Origin: Pseudomonas hamedanensis
GTDB lineage: Bacteria; Pseudomonadota; Gammaproteobacteria; Pseudomonadales; Pseudomonadaceae
Reading direction: 5' to 3'
Assembly (NCBI RefSeq): GCF_014268595.2
Contig: NZ_CP077091.1
Coordinates: forward strand, 2,626,501 to 2,690,500
DNA length: 64,000 nt
In this document: positions 7,270 through 16,714 of the stretch, piece by piece
Numbering within the stretch: the first letter of the stretch is position 1
How the letters are laid out: every line of letters begins with the position of its first letter
Position numbers and translations under genes: made by a program
Notes under the pieces: generated by a model
The model's input: only the letters and a program-made list of their open reading frames with translations
Databases searched by the model: none
Told to the model about the DNA's origin: nothing

Positions 7270-9738
7270 CTAGTGGCCATTTCCCGAATGCCCCCCGGCA
7301 TGGCCTGCGCCGGCGTTTTTACCCGCCTCGCCTTTTCGCCCGCCTTCAGCCTCATGCACCGGCGCTTTCTGCGCCTCCTTGCCCAATTGCTCAAGCGCTT
7401 GCAGATTGCTTTTGCGCACCGTCTCGACGAAGCCTTGATAGGGCAGATCGGTGATCCCGACCAGACCAAAATGGCCGTTCTCGCCATCGAGCAAACGCCC
7501 GGTCACCGGTTGGTCGAGATACTGGAACCAGTGCACGCCGACTATCGACGGTTCACTCAAGGCCTGTTTAAGGAAATTGGCATAGGCCGGGCCACGATCC
7601 TCTTCCCGGGAAAGTTGCGTCGGACCGCCCCAGAACGGGCCGCGATCGGTCGAGCCGAAGTTGAACTCGCTGATCAGCACCGGTTTGTCCAAGGCCCTCA
7701 GCGCTGCGAAGTCATAACCGTCCTGGGGTTTCAGGGTGTACATATTGAAGCTCAGCACATCGCAATACTGCGCGCAGGAGGCCACCGCTTCCGGGGTACT
7801 GACGGCGAAGCGGCCACCGAGCAACAGATGGTTCGGTGCGTGCCATTTCAGCGCGTCGGAAATCGTCTTGAAATAAGTGTCGGCGAAGACCTTCTGGAAG
7901 TATTTGAAATCGGCCTCGATTTCCGGGTGCTCCGGGTTCGGCAGCGGTGGCTCGAAGCCCGGGTCTTCCATGAGTTCCCATGCCGGTACGTCTACCCCCC
8001 ACGCCTTCGACAACCCGGCCTGATTGCGGTACTTGTCCCGCAACTGCTTGAGAAACGCGCGCTTGGCCGGCACATCGGTGGTCATTTTCAGCGTGCCGTA
8101 GGCCAGTGCGTAGCGCGACTTCGCGTCGTCGCCGGGGCCGGCCCAGGCCAGTTCGTTGTCGGCGTAGTAGCCGATCAGCCACGGATCATCGCGGTGATCG
8201 CGTGCCGCAATCGCCACGGCGCGTTCGGTGGCCATGGCAAAACGCGGATCGAACGGGTCAGGCATGGCGCCCCACCAATCGTTGCCGGTGCTGATGCTGG
8301 TGTAGTCGCCGACAATCGACAGCGGCATGGTGTACGGCACGCGTTCGGCGTCAGCCAGCGACGGCGCGCTCCAGTTGCCGACAGTATTGAAACCCCAGGC
8401 CTGCAGGCGATCGAGGGTGTGGGTAGTCCACCGCGTTTCATCAAACGTGGCCTTGCACGCAACGGCATTCTCGGCGGACGCTTGCACCGCGTCTGTCTGC
8501 GCTGCTTCGGCAATTCCTGGCTTCGGCTCGGCAGGCACCGCTACCGATTCAGCCGCCTGAACCGAACCGGTTTCAGACGCGCCCGCCTTTGCCGCTTCGG
8601 CAATACCGGCCTTGTGGTCGCTGTCAGGTTTGCACGGTTCACCGTACAGGCGTTGCAGGTTGGCGCCATAGAAGTCATACCAGCGACCGCTGCCGTAGCC
8701 ACGGCCCTGATCGGCACCGTTGCCGCCACGGTTGTCGCCTTCGCCAAACTGCGCGGCCAACGGCTCGCCTTGCTTGGGCAGGGACTCGAACATGTATTCG
8801 CGCCCGGCCACGTAGGTCTGGTTGACCTGCGGGCTGACGGTGTTGACGCCCAGCGAGTAAAACGGGTGGCCTTCAGGGGTCACCAGATACCAACGGCCAT
8901 CGCGCTTTTCCGTGCGGAAGAACCCGCTGGCCTTGAACGCCGGGCCTTTGCTCCAGCCACCGAACGTGTCCAGCGATGACTTGTCGCGCTCGGCCAGCCA
9001 AGTGTTCAGTTGTCGCTGTTCTTTGCTGGCGGCGGATTTCAGTTGTTCGTCATTGCTGATCTTTTCCGGCCATTGGCCACGGGTCGATTGCCCGTAAGCG
9101 TCGACCAGATTGCCGTACACCGCCTGCGTGACCGATCCGCCGTCCTGCACGCCGAAACGCTCAAGCAGCAGGCTTTGCGCAACCTTCGGCTGATCCATCG
9201 ACAGACTGACCGAGACCACCTGGCTGCGGTCGATTTCGCCCGTGCTGCTGGCCAGGAGGATGCGCTGGCCATCGACGGTCATCGGCATTGGCGGGCCGGC
9301 CTTCATGCCCTGACTCAGCGGCGTCGAGGCCACCAGTGGCACCAGCAAGGTTTGCGCGGGGCCGGCCGGCAGATCGACGCGGCTGACCAGGGTGCGGCCA
9401 TCGTTGCTCTGGATCTGCACATAGACCGTCACCGCCCAGTTCATTGCACTCTGCAAACGCAGGGTCATCATGCCGGACTGCGACCAGTCCCACGCGCCGG
9501 TCTGCGGCGTCAGACGCAAGGTCGGGCGGGCGGCCGGATTGAAGATCACGCGGCGCAGCACTTCGCCTTCGGGGGTCTGTTCGGCATTGGCTTGCGGCAG
9601 ATCGGCGTTTTCAGTCGCGACTTTGACCACATCGGCAGGACGGACAAAATTGAACAGCGTCTGCTGGCCGGCAGGCGCCGCGAGCAACGGCGCAGCAAAG
9701 ATCAGGGCAAATACGGCAGGCAACGAACGGCGGATCAT
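7270..9738 (-). CDS. secreted glycoside hydrolase (beta-agarase-like, TIM barrel)
   Basis: 822 residues from ATG at 9738, which opens a clear signal peptide (MIRRSLPAVFALIFAAPLLAAPA); an upstream TTG at 9768 adds 10 residues and is less likely. The N-terminal half is beta-rich, probably carbohydrate-binding. The C-terminal half looks like a clan A barrel: YYADNELAW near residue 527 gives the acid/base Glu after Asn, and LISEFNFGSTDRG near residue 690 gives the likely nucleophile Glu. This resembles beta-agarase-type (GH50-like) proteins, but substrate cannot be assigned. An Ala/Glu-rich segment of about 45 residues with GIAEAA twice interrupts the barrel (8445-8640). The C-terminus is rich in Gly, His, Lys. 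Confidence 0.75.
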   Translation of the reverse strand: MIRRSLPAVFALIFAAPLLAAPAGQQTLFNFVRPADVVKVATENADLPQANAEQTPEGEVLRRVIFNPAARPTLRLTPQTGAWDWSQSGMMTLRLQSAMNWAVTVYVQIQSNDGRTLVSRVDLPAGPAQTLLVPLVASTPLSQGMKAGPPMPMTVDGQRILLASSTGEIDRSQVVSVSLSMDQPKVAQSLLLERFGVQDGGSVTQAVYGNLVDAYGQSTRGQWPEKISNDEQLKSAASKEQRQLNTWLAERDKSSLDTFGGWSKGPAFKASGFFRTEKRDGRWYLVTPEGHPFYSLGVNTVSPQVNQTYVAGREYMFESLPKQGEPLAAQFGEGDNRGGNGADQGRGYGSGRWYDFYGANLQRLYGEPCKPDSDHKAGIAEAAKAGASETGSVQAAESVAVPAEPKPGIAEAAQTDAVQASAENAVACKATFDETRWTTHTLDRLQAWGFNTVGNWSAPSLADAERVPYTMPLSIVGDYTSISTGNDWWGAMPDPFDPRFAMATERAVAIAARDHRDDPWLIGYYADNELAWAGPGDDAKSRYALAYGTLKMTTDVPAKRAFLKQLRDKYRNQAGLSKAWGVDVPAWELMEDPGFEPPLPNPEHPEIEADFKYFQKVFADTYFKTISDALKWHAPNHLLLGGRFAVSTPEAVASCAQYCDVLSFNMYTLKPQDGYDFAALRALDKPVLISEFNFGSTDRGPFWGGPTQLSREEDRGPAYANFLKQALSEPSIVGVHWFQYLDQPVTGRLLDGENGHFGLVGITDLPYQGFVETVRKSNLQALEQLGKEAQKAPVHEAEGGRKGEAGKNAGAGHAGGHSGNGH

Positions 9739-9833
9739 AAGAACGGAGTTCTCCCTGACGACCAACAAAGGCCAATGGAAAAGCGATGGTAGAGAGATAG
9801 ACAGCGCGGCGGGCCAAACGGCCCACCGGTGCC

Positions 9834-11978
9834 TCAGGATATTTCACGACGGAAAGGCGGCAATGCGTTGAGGATCGCCTTGCCGTAGCGCTGGGTGACC
9901 AGACGTCGATCGAGCAAGGTGATGGTGCCGCGGTCTTCTTCGGTACGCAGCAGACGGCCGCAGGCCTGGACCAGTTTCAGCGAGGCATCGGGCACGGAGA
10001 TTTCCATGAACGGATTGCCGCCACGGGCTTCGATCCACTCCGACAACGCAGCTTCGACCGGATCGTCCGGCACCGAGAACGGGATCTTGGCGATGACCAC
10101 GTGTTCGCAGTAAGCCCCCGGCAAGTCGACGCCTTCGGCGAAACTGGCCAGGCCGAACAGCACGCTGGAATCACCGCCATCGACCCGCGCCTTGTGCTTG
10201 TTCAGGGTTTCCTGTTTCGACAGGTTGCCTTGAATGAACACTTGCTTGCGCCAGTCACGGTCGAGGCCGTCGAACACGTCCTGCATTTGCTTGCGCGAGG
10301 AGAACAGCACCAGCGTGCCGCGCGAACCTTCGACCAGATCGGGCAGCTCCCGGATAATCGCCGCCGTGTGGGCGGCGGCATCGCGCGGGTCGGCCTTCAG
10401 ATCCGGCACGCGCAACACACCGGCATCGGCGTGATGGAACGGGCTGGGCACCACCGCCGTGACGGCTTTTTTCGGCAGGCCGGCGCGCATGCGGAAACGG
10501 TCGAACGTGCCTAGCGCCGTCAGCGTCGCCGAAGTCACCAGACAACCGTAAGCGACGTTCCACAAGCTGCGGCGCAAGGTTTCCGCCGCCAGAATCGGAC
10601 TGGCATTGACTTCGATGTCGAACAGCGAACCGCTTTCCGCCAGGGTCAGCCAACGCGCCATCGGCGGGCTGTCTTCCGGGTCTTCGGCGGTAAATGCGGT
10701 CCACAGTTCCCAGTTGCCGGAGGCACGCGACAACAGGCTGCCGAACAGTGGATACCATTCTTCGGCCTGATTGCTGGCGATGCCGATGTTGACCTCGCCG
10801 TCCATGCCTTCCTTGAGCAGGTCGGTCAGACGCGTGAACAGATCGTTGAGGCGCGAATAGCCTTTTTTCAGCTCGATGCCCATCTCGCGCATATGTTCGG
10901 GAATCACCCCACCCACAAAGCGATGGCGCGGGCGCTCGCGCCCCTCGACGTCTTCACCGGGCTTGAAATCGGCGATCTGCTCGCAGGCGCTGAACATGAA
11001 CTGCTGCTGGGTCTTGATCTCTCGCGCCAGCTCCGGCACCTGCTCGATCAACTTGCCGAGATCGCCGGGCAGCGGGTGCTGGGCCAGCAGTTTGGTGAGG
11101 TTCTTGGCGGTGGTTTCCAGCCAGTCGGCGGTGGAACGCAGGCGCGTGTAATGGGCGAAATGGCCGATGGCCTTGTCCGGCAGATGGTGGCCTTCGTCGA
11201 ACACGTAAATGGTATCGCGAGGGTCCGGCAGCACCGCACCGCCGCCCAAGGCCAGGTCAGCGAGGACCATGTCGTGGTTAGTCACGATCACGTCAACCTT
11301 GCCCATGCCTTCGCGGGCCTTGTAGAAGGCGCACTGGCCGAAGTTCGGGCAATGGCGGTTGGTGCACTGGCTGTGATCGGTGGTCAGGCGCGCCCAATCG
11401 GCGTCCTCCAGCGCGTTCGGCCAGCTGTCGCGGTCGCCGTCCCACTTATTGCCGGCGAGTTTCTCGATCATGCTGGTGAACAGCTTCTGACTGGCTTCAT
11501 CCACCTCGATCTTGAAGCCTTCTTCTTCGAACAGCTGCGCGGTGGCCGTCTGCGCGTGGCCTTCCTGCAGCAGCATGTCGAGCTTGGACAGGCACATGTA
11601 GCGGCCACGCCCCTTGGCCAGGGCAAAGCTGAAATTCAGCCCGCTGTTGCGCATCAGGTCGGGCAAATCCTTGTAGACGATCTGTTCCTGCAGGGCGACG
11701 GTCGCGGTGGCAATCACCAGACGCTTGCCCGCCAGTTTCGCCGTGGGGATCGCCGCCAGGCTGTAGGCGACAGTCTTGCCGGTACCGGTGCCGGCCTCCA
11801 CCGCGACTATCGCCGGGTCGCCACTGCGCCGGCCTTCGTCGTCGGTGTCGATATCCCCGAGGACTTTGGCGATCTCGGCGATCATCAGGCGCTGGCCGTA
11901 ACGCGGTTTGAGGCTCTTGGCCTCTAGAAAACGCGAATAGGCGCCCTGGATCGTGGTTTTGAGTTCAGTGCTGATCAT
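9834..11978 (-). CDS. dinG: ATP-dependent DNA helicase DinG
   Basis: 714-residue XPD-like superfamily 2 helicase that unwinds 5'-overhang DNA, forks, D-loops and R-loops in DNA repair. Walker A is EAGTGTGKT (K68). The four Fe-S cluster cysteines are visible: one in RYMCLSKLD and three in CTNRHCPNFGQC. The Walker B box is FDEGHH. Motif VI appears as QACGRLLRTEEDRG near the C-terminus. Length matches E. coli DinG. It is divergent from the CopD-like gene; the gap is about 100 bases. Confidence 0.95.
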   Translation of the reverse strand: MISTELKTTIQGAYSRFLEAKSLKPRYGQRLMIAEIAKVLGDIDTDDEGRRSGDPAIVAVEAGTGTGKTVAYSLAAIPTAKLAGKRLVIATATVALQEQIVYKDLPDLMRNSGLNFSFALAKGRGRYMCLSKLDMLLQEGHAQTATAQLFEEEGFKIEVDEASQKLFTSMIEKLAGNKWDGDRDSWPNALEDADWARLTTDHSQCTNRHCPNFGQCAFYKAREGMGKVDVIVTNHDMVLADLALGGGAVLPDPRDTIYVFDEGHHLPDKAIGHFAHYTRLRSTADWLETTAKNLTKLLAQHPLPGDLGKLIEQVPELAREIKTQQQFMFSACEQIADFKPGEDVEGRERPRHRFVGGVIPEHMREMGIELKKGYSRLNDLFTRLTDLLKEGMDGEVNIGIASNQAEEWYPLFGSLLSRASGNWELWTAFTAEDPEDSPPMARWLTLAESGSLFDIEVNASPILAAETLRRSLWNVAYGCLVTSATLTALGTFDRFRMRAGLPKKAVTAVVPSPFHHADAGVLRVPDLKADPRDAAAHTAAIIRELPDLVEGSRGTLVLFSSRKQMQDVFDGLDRDWRKQVFIQGNLSKQETLNKHKARVDGGDSSVLFGLASFAEGVDLPGAYCEHVVIAKIPFSVPDDPVEAALSEWIEARGGNPFMEISVPDASLKLVQACGRLLRTEEDRGTITLLDRRLVTQRYGKAILNALPPFRREIS

Positions 11979-12077
11979 TGAGTGTCGGGCGCTAAAAACG
12001 CTGGATAAATTTTCAGTAGTTTGGTTCGGCGGCTATCATACCCCGCGAATCGATCCTGCGCAGAACGGAGTAACCCA

Positions 12078-12542
12078 ATGACACCTTTTAGCCTCGTTTA
12101 TCCCCTGCATGTCCTCGCCGCGCTGGTCTGGGTCGGCGGCATGTTTTTCGCCTGGATGGTATTGCGCCCTGCGGCTGTGAAGGCCCTCGACGGCCCCGCT
12201 CGCCTGACCCTGTGGGTGGAAGTGTTTCAAGGTTTCTTCCGCTGGGTCTGGGTCGCGGTGATTCTGCTTCCGATCAGCGGCGTGGGCATGCTGCATCTGC
12301 AGCAGGTCGGGTTCGAAACCGCGCCGAAGTACGTGCAGGTCATGATCGGTTTGTATGTGGTGATGACCGCACTGTTTATCCGCATTCAGGGGCTGATGTT
12401 GCCGGAACTGCGCAAAGCGGTGGACGCGAAGGACTGGCCGGCGGGCGCGGCAGTGCTGGGTCGGATACGGCGGGTGGTGGGGCTTAATCTGCTTGTCGGG
12501 TTGGTGCTGGTGGCAGTGGCTGCGGCGCGGCCCATGTTCTGA
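12078..12542 (+). CDS. CopD-family integral membrane protein
   Basis: 154 residues, four predicted transmembrane helices (about 5-28, 50-72, 83-105, 128-150). It shows the CopD-type start PLHVLAALVWVGGMFF with conserved His and Trp, and a second hydrophobic block ILLPISGVGML. CopD-like proteins have been linked to copper uptake or heme/electron-transfer functions; which applies here is not clear. The start at 12078 is preceded by ACGGAG. Downstream is a REP pair. Confidence 0.8.
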   Translation: MTPFSLVYPLHVLAALVWVGGMFFAWMVLRPAAVKALDGPARLTLWVEVFQGFFRWVWVAVILLPISGVGMLHLQQVGFETAPKYVQVMIGLYVVMTALFIRIQGLMLPELRKAVDAKDWPAGAAVLGRIRRVVGLNLLVGLVLVAVAAARPMF

Positions 12543-12563
12543 GGTGTCGAGACAAACACTGAC

Positions 12564-12694
12564 TGTGGCGAGGGAGCTTGCTCCCGCCGGGTTGCGAAGC
12601 AACCCAAATCAGTTGCCGAGTTTAACCGGAAGGGGCGCGCTGTCTGATTTCAGGGCCGCTGCCCGCCCCAGCGGGAGCAAGCTCCCTCGCCACA
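12564..12694. repeat. REPIN, GTGGCGAGGGAGCTTGCTCCC type
   Basis: Inverted pair: TGTGGCGAGGGAGCTTGCTC at the left and GGGAGCAAGCTCCCTCGCCA at the right, about 85 bases apart. This is a different REP class from the GGAGTGAGC type, located between convergent genes. Confidence 0.85.
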
Positions 12695-12712
12695 GATTGA
12701 AAGTGCTGTTCT

Positions 12713-13471
12713 TTAGAGGCGCTGCACAGTCACAGCCCCAGCCGCGCCCACCGGCCCGGGCTGTCCATCCGCCCCCGCCTTGCCGTTCTTGCCGCCATCG
12801 GCGCGGTACACCAGGCAGCCCTTGGACTTGCCACCCTTGCCAGCCTTGCCGCCCACACCCGCGGGGCCACCGGCACCGCCGGCGACATTGACCTTGATCA
12901 GATCCGCCGGGAAATCGCGCGGTATTTCAAGGCGTACCAGTGCACCCGGAGCGCCCGGTTGCCCGTCGCTGCCGTCACCGCCATCGGCACCGTGACCGGC
13001 CGAACCATACGTGCAGCCCGGATCTTCGCCGTTGCCACCGTCAAGCCCGACGAAACCCGGCGCACCGGTGCCGCCCCGCGCGTCGATTGACAGCAGCGGC
13101 GCGTTCAGCGCCTTGAATTGCAGATTCAGATTGCGTCCGGCACGCGCGGCTTTTTCATAGGTGCCCGGTGCCCCTCGGGCAGTGATCTGGCTGCCATCGC
13201 TCAATTCGGCACGCTTGACTCTCACCTCCAGCGCCTGCTCAGCCGGAACAATGGCGATACGCGCCTCATGGCCCAGACGCAGTTCATCGACGTTCAGTTC
13301 CGTCACGTTCGAGGGGATCAGCAGAGTGCCGTAATCGGCGACCTCCAGCTTCTCCAACTGCAAGGTGCTGGCCGTGTTGGGCAGGCGCATCAAGGAATTG
13401 GTTTCAACGCTGACGACCTGAGCACAGGCCAGGGGGCTGATGAATGCAACGAGCAAGCAGAGTTTACGCAT
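12713..13471 (-). CDS. secreted glycine-rich collagen-like protein
   Basis: 252 residues from the ATG at 13471, which opens a signal peptide (MRKLCLLVAFISPLACAQ). Residues 20-125 look like a beta-helical surface domain with repeated hydrophobic pattern (LEVADYGTLLIPSNVTELNV). From about residue 135 on there are Gly-rich stretches with G-x-x triplets (GGTGAPGFVGLDGGNGEDPG, GGDGSDGQPGAPGA, GGKNGKAGADGQPGPVGAAG) interrupted by a non-repetitive beta segment. Two cysteines in the Gly-rich part (CTYGS, KGCLVY) could pair. Function unknown; an exported envelope or matrix protein is plausible. Its start overlaps the end of the DUF1145 gene by 8 bases. Confidence 0.72.
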   Translation of the reverse strand: MRKLCLLVAFISPLACAQVVSVETNSLMRLPNTASTLQLEKLEVADYGTLLIPSNVTELNVDELRLGHEARIAIVPAEQALEVRVKRAELSDGSQITARGAPGTYEKAARAGRNLNLQFKALNAPLLSIDARGGTGAPGFVGLDGGNGEDPGCTYGSAGHGADGGDGSDGQPGAPGALVRLEIPRDFPADLIKVNVAGGAGGPAGVGGKAGKGGKSKGCLVYRADGGKNGKAGADGQPGPVGAAGAVTVQRL

Positions 13472-13745
13472 GGGAAGAAGCCTGCGGAGCGGCCGGGGCC
13501 GGGAGGGTTTGCAAATGGAAAACGCCGAACAGCAGGATGCGGCCACGGTCGCGCCAGGGATGGGGGCGGCCCTTGAGGCTGCGATTGCACAGCAGCACTT
13601 CGAGCACATGGATCAGCAACAACAGACCACCGGCCAGATTGACCAGCAGGTGCAGCGGATGGACAAACGGCACCAGTTGATTGACCAGCACCACGCCGCA
13701 GAACAGCAGGGTCAGTAAACGGCCCAGCCCCCAAAACAGTTTCAT
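13464..13745 (-). CDS. DUF1145-family small inner-membrane protein
   Basis: 93 residues beginning MKLFWGLGRLLTLLFCGVVL with a second hydrophobic helix HLLVNLAGGLLLLIHVLEVLL. These features match the DUF1145 family, for which no function is established. The C-terminal tail is soluble and basic to neutral. It overlaps the following glycine-rich gene by 8 bases, suggesting a two-gene transcript; whether the two proteins cooperate is unknown. Confidence 0.8.
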   Translation of the reverse strand: MKLFWGLGRLLTLLFCGVVLVNQLVPFVHPLHLLVNLAGGLLLLIHVLEVLLCNRSLKGRPHPWRDRGRILLFGVFHLQTLPAPAAPQASSHA

Positions 13746-13905
13746 ACGCGCCCCCGTGTTGCGAATTATTCTTTGCGCGCACAGTAACGGCTTCTGCGGG
13801 GGATAAGCCAGAGGGGAAAACGAAAAATCTGCAAATGCCGGCCAAACGGCTGCCGGGTCGACGATATCTCCCCGGCAGCTCTAGCCTGCGGACTACAGAC
13901 CCGTC

Positions 13906-14628
13906 CTAACGATTGATATGGAGTTCCACGCGGCGATTTTGCGCGCGTCCTTCGTCAGACGCGTTATCGGCCGCCGGTTCACTTTCACCGCGACCTTCGC
14001 TGGTCAGTTTGTCCGGCGCCAGGCCCTGACTGAGCAGATAAGCCGCCACGCTGCTCGCGCGACGCTCCGACAACCCCTGGTTGTAGGCATCCGAACCTTT
14101 GCTGTCGGTATGGCCAATCACTTTGACGCTGACCACATCGGCATTGCGCAGCTTGTCCATCAGGGTGTCGAGCTGGGCTTTCGCCGCTGGCGTCAGGTCA
14201 GACTTGTCGAAATCGAACAGCACGTTGCCCGCATCGCTCAAAGTGATCACTTCACTTTGCGGTGCTGGCTCGGCCGGTTTCTCAGCGACCGGATATTGCG
14301 GCAACGGGCAACCGCGGTGATCGACTTCGGTATTTTCCGGCGTATCCGGGCAACGGTCGCGGCGATCGAACACGCCGTCGCTGTCTTCATCGCCATCCTG
14401 GGCGTAACAGATCAATCCGCCGGTGACGATGCCCAGCGCTGCGCCGCCGCCGGCCCAGCCCGCACTTTCGATAGCGCCAAGCCCACCGCCGACCAGTCCG
14501 CCCAACAGACTGCAGATCGGCCATGTACGTTGATTGAGGGGTGCAGTGCCATCGCTGTGCGTGGCGCAACCGGTAAGCAAGCTGCCAAGCAGCAGCACCG
14601 GCAAGACGGACCTTGCGAAAACAGTCAT
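13906..14628 (-). CDS. OmpA-family lipoprotein with calcium-type repeat (copy 1)
   Basis: 240 residues. The lipobox is LLTGC (C21). A hydrophobic glycine-rich segment (about 40-70) is followed by a thrombospondin type 3-like acidic repeat DGDEDSDGVFDRRDRCPDTP, then PLPQYP linker and an OmpA C-terminal domain (about 125-240) with FDFDKSDL, IGHTDSKGSDAYN and the final RRVELHINR. It probably tethers outer membrane to peptidoglycan. It is a close paralogue of the upstream gene at 14719, with which it may be cotranscribed. Confidence 0.9.
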   Translation of the reverse strand: MTVFARSVLPVLLLGSLLTGCATHSDGTAPLNQRTWPICSLLGGLVGGGLGAIESAGWAGGGAALGIVTGGLICYAQDGDEDSDGVFDRRDRCPDTPENTEVDHRGCPLPQYPVAEKPAEPAPQSEVITLSDAGNVLFDFDKSDLTPAAKAQLDTLMDKLRNADVVSVKVIGHTDSKGSDAYNQGLSERRASSVAAYLLSQGLAPDKLTSEGRGESEPAADNASDEGRAQNRRVELHINR

Positions 14629-14718
14629 GGTGAAAGCTCCTGTGTCACCGGCCCATACCGGTTACACAGGAGTAAAGACCCGCATCCGCGACTGCACAAG
14701 CCGCGGACGCGAGAGGTT

Positions 14719-15414
14719 TCAACGGACGATTTTGATTTCGGTACGACGGTTCTGTGCGCGGCCGTCGGCAGACTTGTTATCCGCCACCGGCTGGCTTTCA
14801 CCCAGGCCCGACACCGAAACGAAGCTGGCGCGCGGCACACCTTGCTGGATCAGGTATTCCACCACCGAATGCGCGCGACGATCCGACAGTTTCTGGTTGT
14901 AGGCATCGCTGCCCACGCTGTCGGTATGACCGGTCACGGTCAATTGCGCAGTGGAAGATTCCTGCTTCAGGCGCGTGGCGACTTTGTCGAGCACTTGCTT
15001 GTCGGGACCGGTCAGGGTGGCTTTGTCGAACTGGAAGTGCACATCACGGATGACAATCGTCTCTTCCTTGACCACTACCGCTTCTTCAACCACTGGCGCA
15101 GGCGTCGGCGGTGGGCAGCCGTCGGCATCGACCTGCACACCCTTAGGCGTGCCCGGGCACTTGTCGCGACTGTCCGGCACACCATCGCCGTCTTCGTCGC
15201 CATCGCCATGCACCCAGCAATAGGCCGCTGCCGTACCGCCGACCAGCAACGCACCGTAGCCGGCCCACGCCGCACTTTCCGTCGCGCCGAGACCGGCACC
15301 GACCACACCGCCGACCGCCGCACAGGTCGGCCAGTCGGTTTTCTGCAAACCTGCGCAACCAGTCAACACACTGGTTAGCAGAACCAAGGGTAATGCTGTC
15401 CGAACTATGCTCAT
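14719..15414 (-). CDS. OmpA-family lipoprotein with calcium-type repeat (copy 2)
   Basis: 231 residues with lipobox VLTGC (C20), glycine-rich segment AAVGGVVGAGLGATESAAWA, acidic repeat HGDGDEDGDGVPDSRDKCPG, and an OmpA domain with VTGHTDSVGSDAYNQKLSDR and a final RRTEIKIV. Domain order is the same as the protein encoded at 13906, so the pair is a tandem duplication that has diverged, most strongly in the linker. The 90-base gap between the two genes suggests possible cotranscription. Confidence 0.9.
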   Translation of the reverse strand: MSIVRTALPLVLLTSVLTGCAGLQKTDWPTCAAVGGVVGAGLGATESAAWAGYGALLVGGTAAAYCWVHGDGDEDGDGVPDSRDKCPGTPKGVQVDADGCPPPTPAPVVEEAVVVKEETIVIRDVHFQFDKATLTGPDKQVLDKVATRLKQESSTAQLTVTGHTDSVGSDAYNQKLSDRRAHSVVEYLIQQGVPRASFVSVSGLGESQPVADNKSADGRAQNRRTEIKIVR

Positions 15415-15613
15415 CTAGTTTTCTCCTGAGGGATCGGCTTAAAACCGATTCAGGGAGTAAAGACCGGAGTTTTAATCTCCGCCAGCAATAGGCCACCGCT
15501 GTTTGCGACCGTGTTCACAGGCGTTTGCCTCTTTTAATGAAAAACCACGCTAGCGGACGCTTTGCCGGCGCAGTCTGGCAGGCTAGTCTTGGCGGTCTGA
15601 CTGAGGAGCTTCG

Positions 15614-16111
15614 ATGAACGTCGCCATTTCTTCACGCACGCCGCAACAGGCGTTGGCCGCTTTGCTGGACCGCTACGCCCCGGCTCGACTGTTATTGATC
15701 GGCGCCAGCGAATTCCCGGCCCTGAGCGCGTTCAAGGATGCGCACCCCAACAGCGTGGTCGCCCACGTCACGCCCGGTGCGCTGCCCACCGAACTGGCGG
15801 CGCAGCGCTTCGACCTCGCACTGGTGGTCGATTGCCTGGAACATTTACCCAAGCGCGACGGCCTGAATCTGTTGGGCGGTATTCGTAATCTCAACGCCAG
15901 CCGCATCGCCGTGCTGGCCGACCTGGCGGCCAGTGGCTGGCAGGAGACCGACTTCTATTCGCTGGCGCTGCAAGCGAGCGAACGCTTTCAACGCGACGAC
16001 CAGATGCTGACCCTGTTCACCTACGATCTGCTTGACTACAAACAAGTCCCTGACTGGCTCAACTCGCGGTTCTGGGCCAATCCGGAAAACTTCGGCAAAT
16101 ACTGGTGGTAA
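15614..16111 (+). CDS. DUF6231-like protein, methyltransferase-like fold
   Basis: 165 residues, cytoplasmic. The sequence [22 protein letters not shown]...[13 protein letters not shown] looks like the beta1/loop and beta4 regions of a SAM-dependent methyltransferase fold, but the glycine-rich SAM loop is poor, so activity is doubtful. The C-terminus is rich in aromatics ([13 protein letters not shown]). GAGGAG-type RBS lies 8 bases before the ATG. It is followed 4 bases later by the YchJ-like gene, probably one operon. Confidence 0.7.
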   Translation: MNVAISSRTPQQALAALLDRYAPARLLLIGASEFPALSAFKDAHPNSVVAHVTPGALPTELAAQRFDLALVVDCLEHLPKRDGLNLLGGIRNLNASRIAVLADLAASGWQETDFYSLALQASERFQRDDQMLTLFTYDLLDYKQVPDWLNSRFWANPENFGKYWW

Positions 16112-16115
16112 TGCA

Positions 16116-16592
16116 ATGAGTACAGCCATTTGCCCGTGCGGCAGCGGCAATCTGCTGGAGGCCTGCTGCGGCCATTATCACGAAGGCCATCCGGCGCCTT
16201 GCGCCGAGGCCTTGATGCGTTCGCGCTACAGCGCTTATGTGCTGGGGCTGATCGATTATCTGGTGGCGACCACCCTGCCCGCCCAACAGGCCGGGCTGAA
16301 CAAGCAATCGATCAGCGAATGGAGCGCGCAAAGTACCTGGCTGGGCCTTGAGGTGGAAGGTTCGGAGGTCTTCGGCGGCCAGCCGGAACACGCCTTTGTC
16401 ACCTTCACTGCGCGCTGGCACGACAGCCAGGGCGAGCACAGTCATCGCGAGCGTTCTTCGTTCGTGCAGAACGCCGGGCGCTGGTATTTCATCGACCCGA
16501 CAGTGCCGGTGAAGTTGGGGCGCAATGACAGTTGCCTTTGCGGCAGCGGACAAAAGTTCAAGAAGTGCTGCGCAGGTTACTTCGGCGTTTAA
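16116..16592 (+). CDS. YchJ-family SEC-C protein
   Basis: 158 residues. A zinc-binding SEC-C motif sits at each end: [17 protein letters not shown] at the N-terminus and [19 protein letters not shown] at the C-terminus. Between them is the YchJ central domain ([22 protein letters not shown]). The start at 16116 is 4 bases after the previous stop; a longer frame overlaps that gene and is rejected. YchJ proteins have no firmly assigned function; the SEC-C motif is shared with SecA and can mediate zinc-dependent protein or ribosome contact. Confidence 0.88.
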   Translation: MSTAICPCGSGNLLEACCGHYHEGHPAPCAEALMRSRYSAYVLGLIDYLVATTLPAQQAGLNKQSISEWSAQSTWLGLEVEGSEVFGGQPEHAFVTFTARWHDSQGEHSHRERSSFVQNAGRWYFIDPTVPVKLGRNDSCLCGSGQKFKKCCAGYFGV

Positions 16593-16605
16593 AGGACAAG
16601 ATCAA

Positions 16606-16679
16606 AAGATCGCAGCCTGCGGCAGCTCCTACACAGCATTTGCGTTCCCTCTGTAGGAGCTGCCGAAGGCTGCGATCTT
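16606..16679. repeat. REP-like inverted repeat (GCAGCTCCTACA class)
   Basis: Long imperfect palindrome: AAGATCGCAGCCTGCGGCAG ... with TGCCGAAGGCTGCGATCTT at the other arm and a loop of about 20 bases. It belongs to a third repeat class in this window and could also act as a transcription barrier. Confidence 0.75.
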
Positions 16680-16714
16680 CTAGCGTCTAGACTGGCAACA
16701 AAGGGAGTACAACC

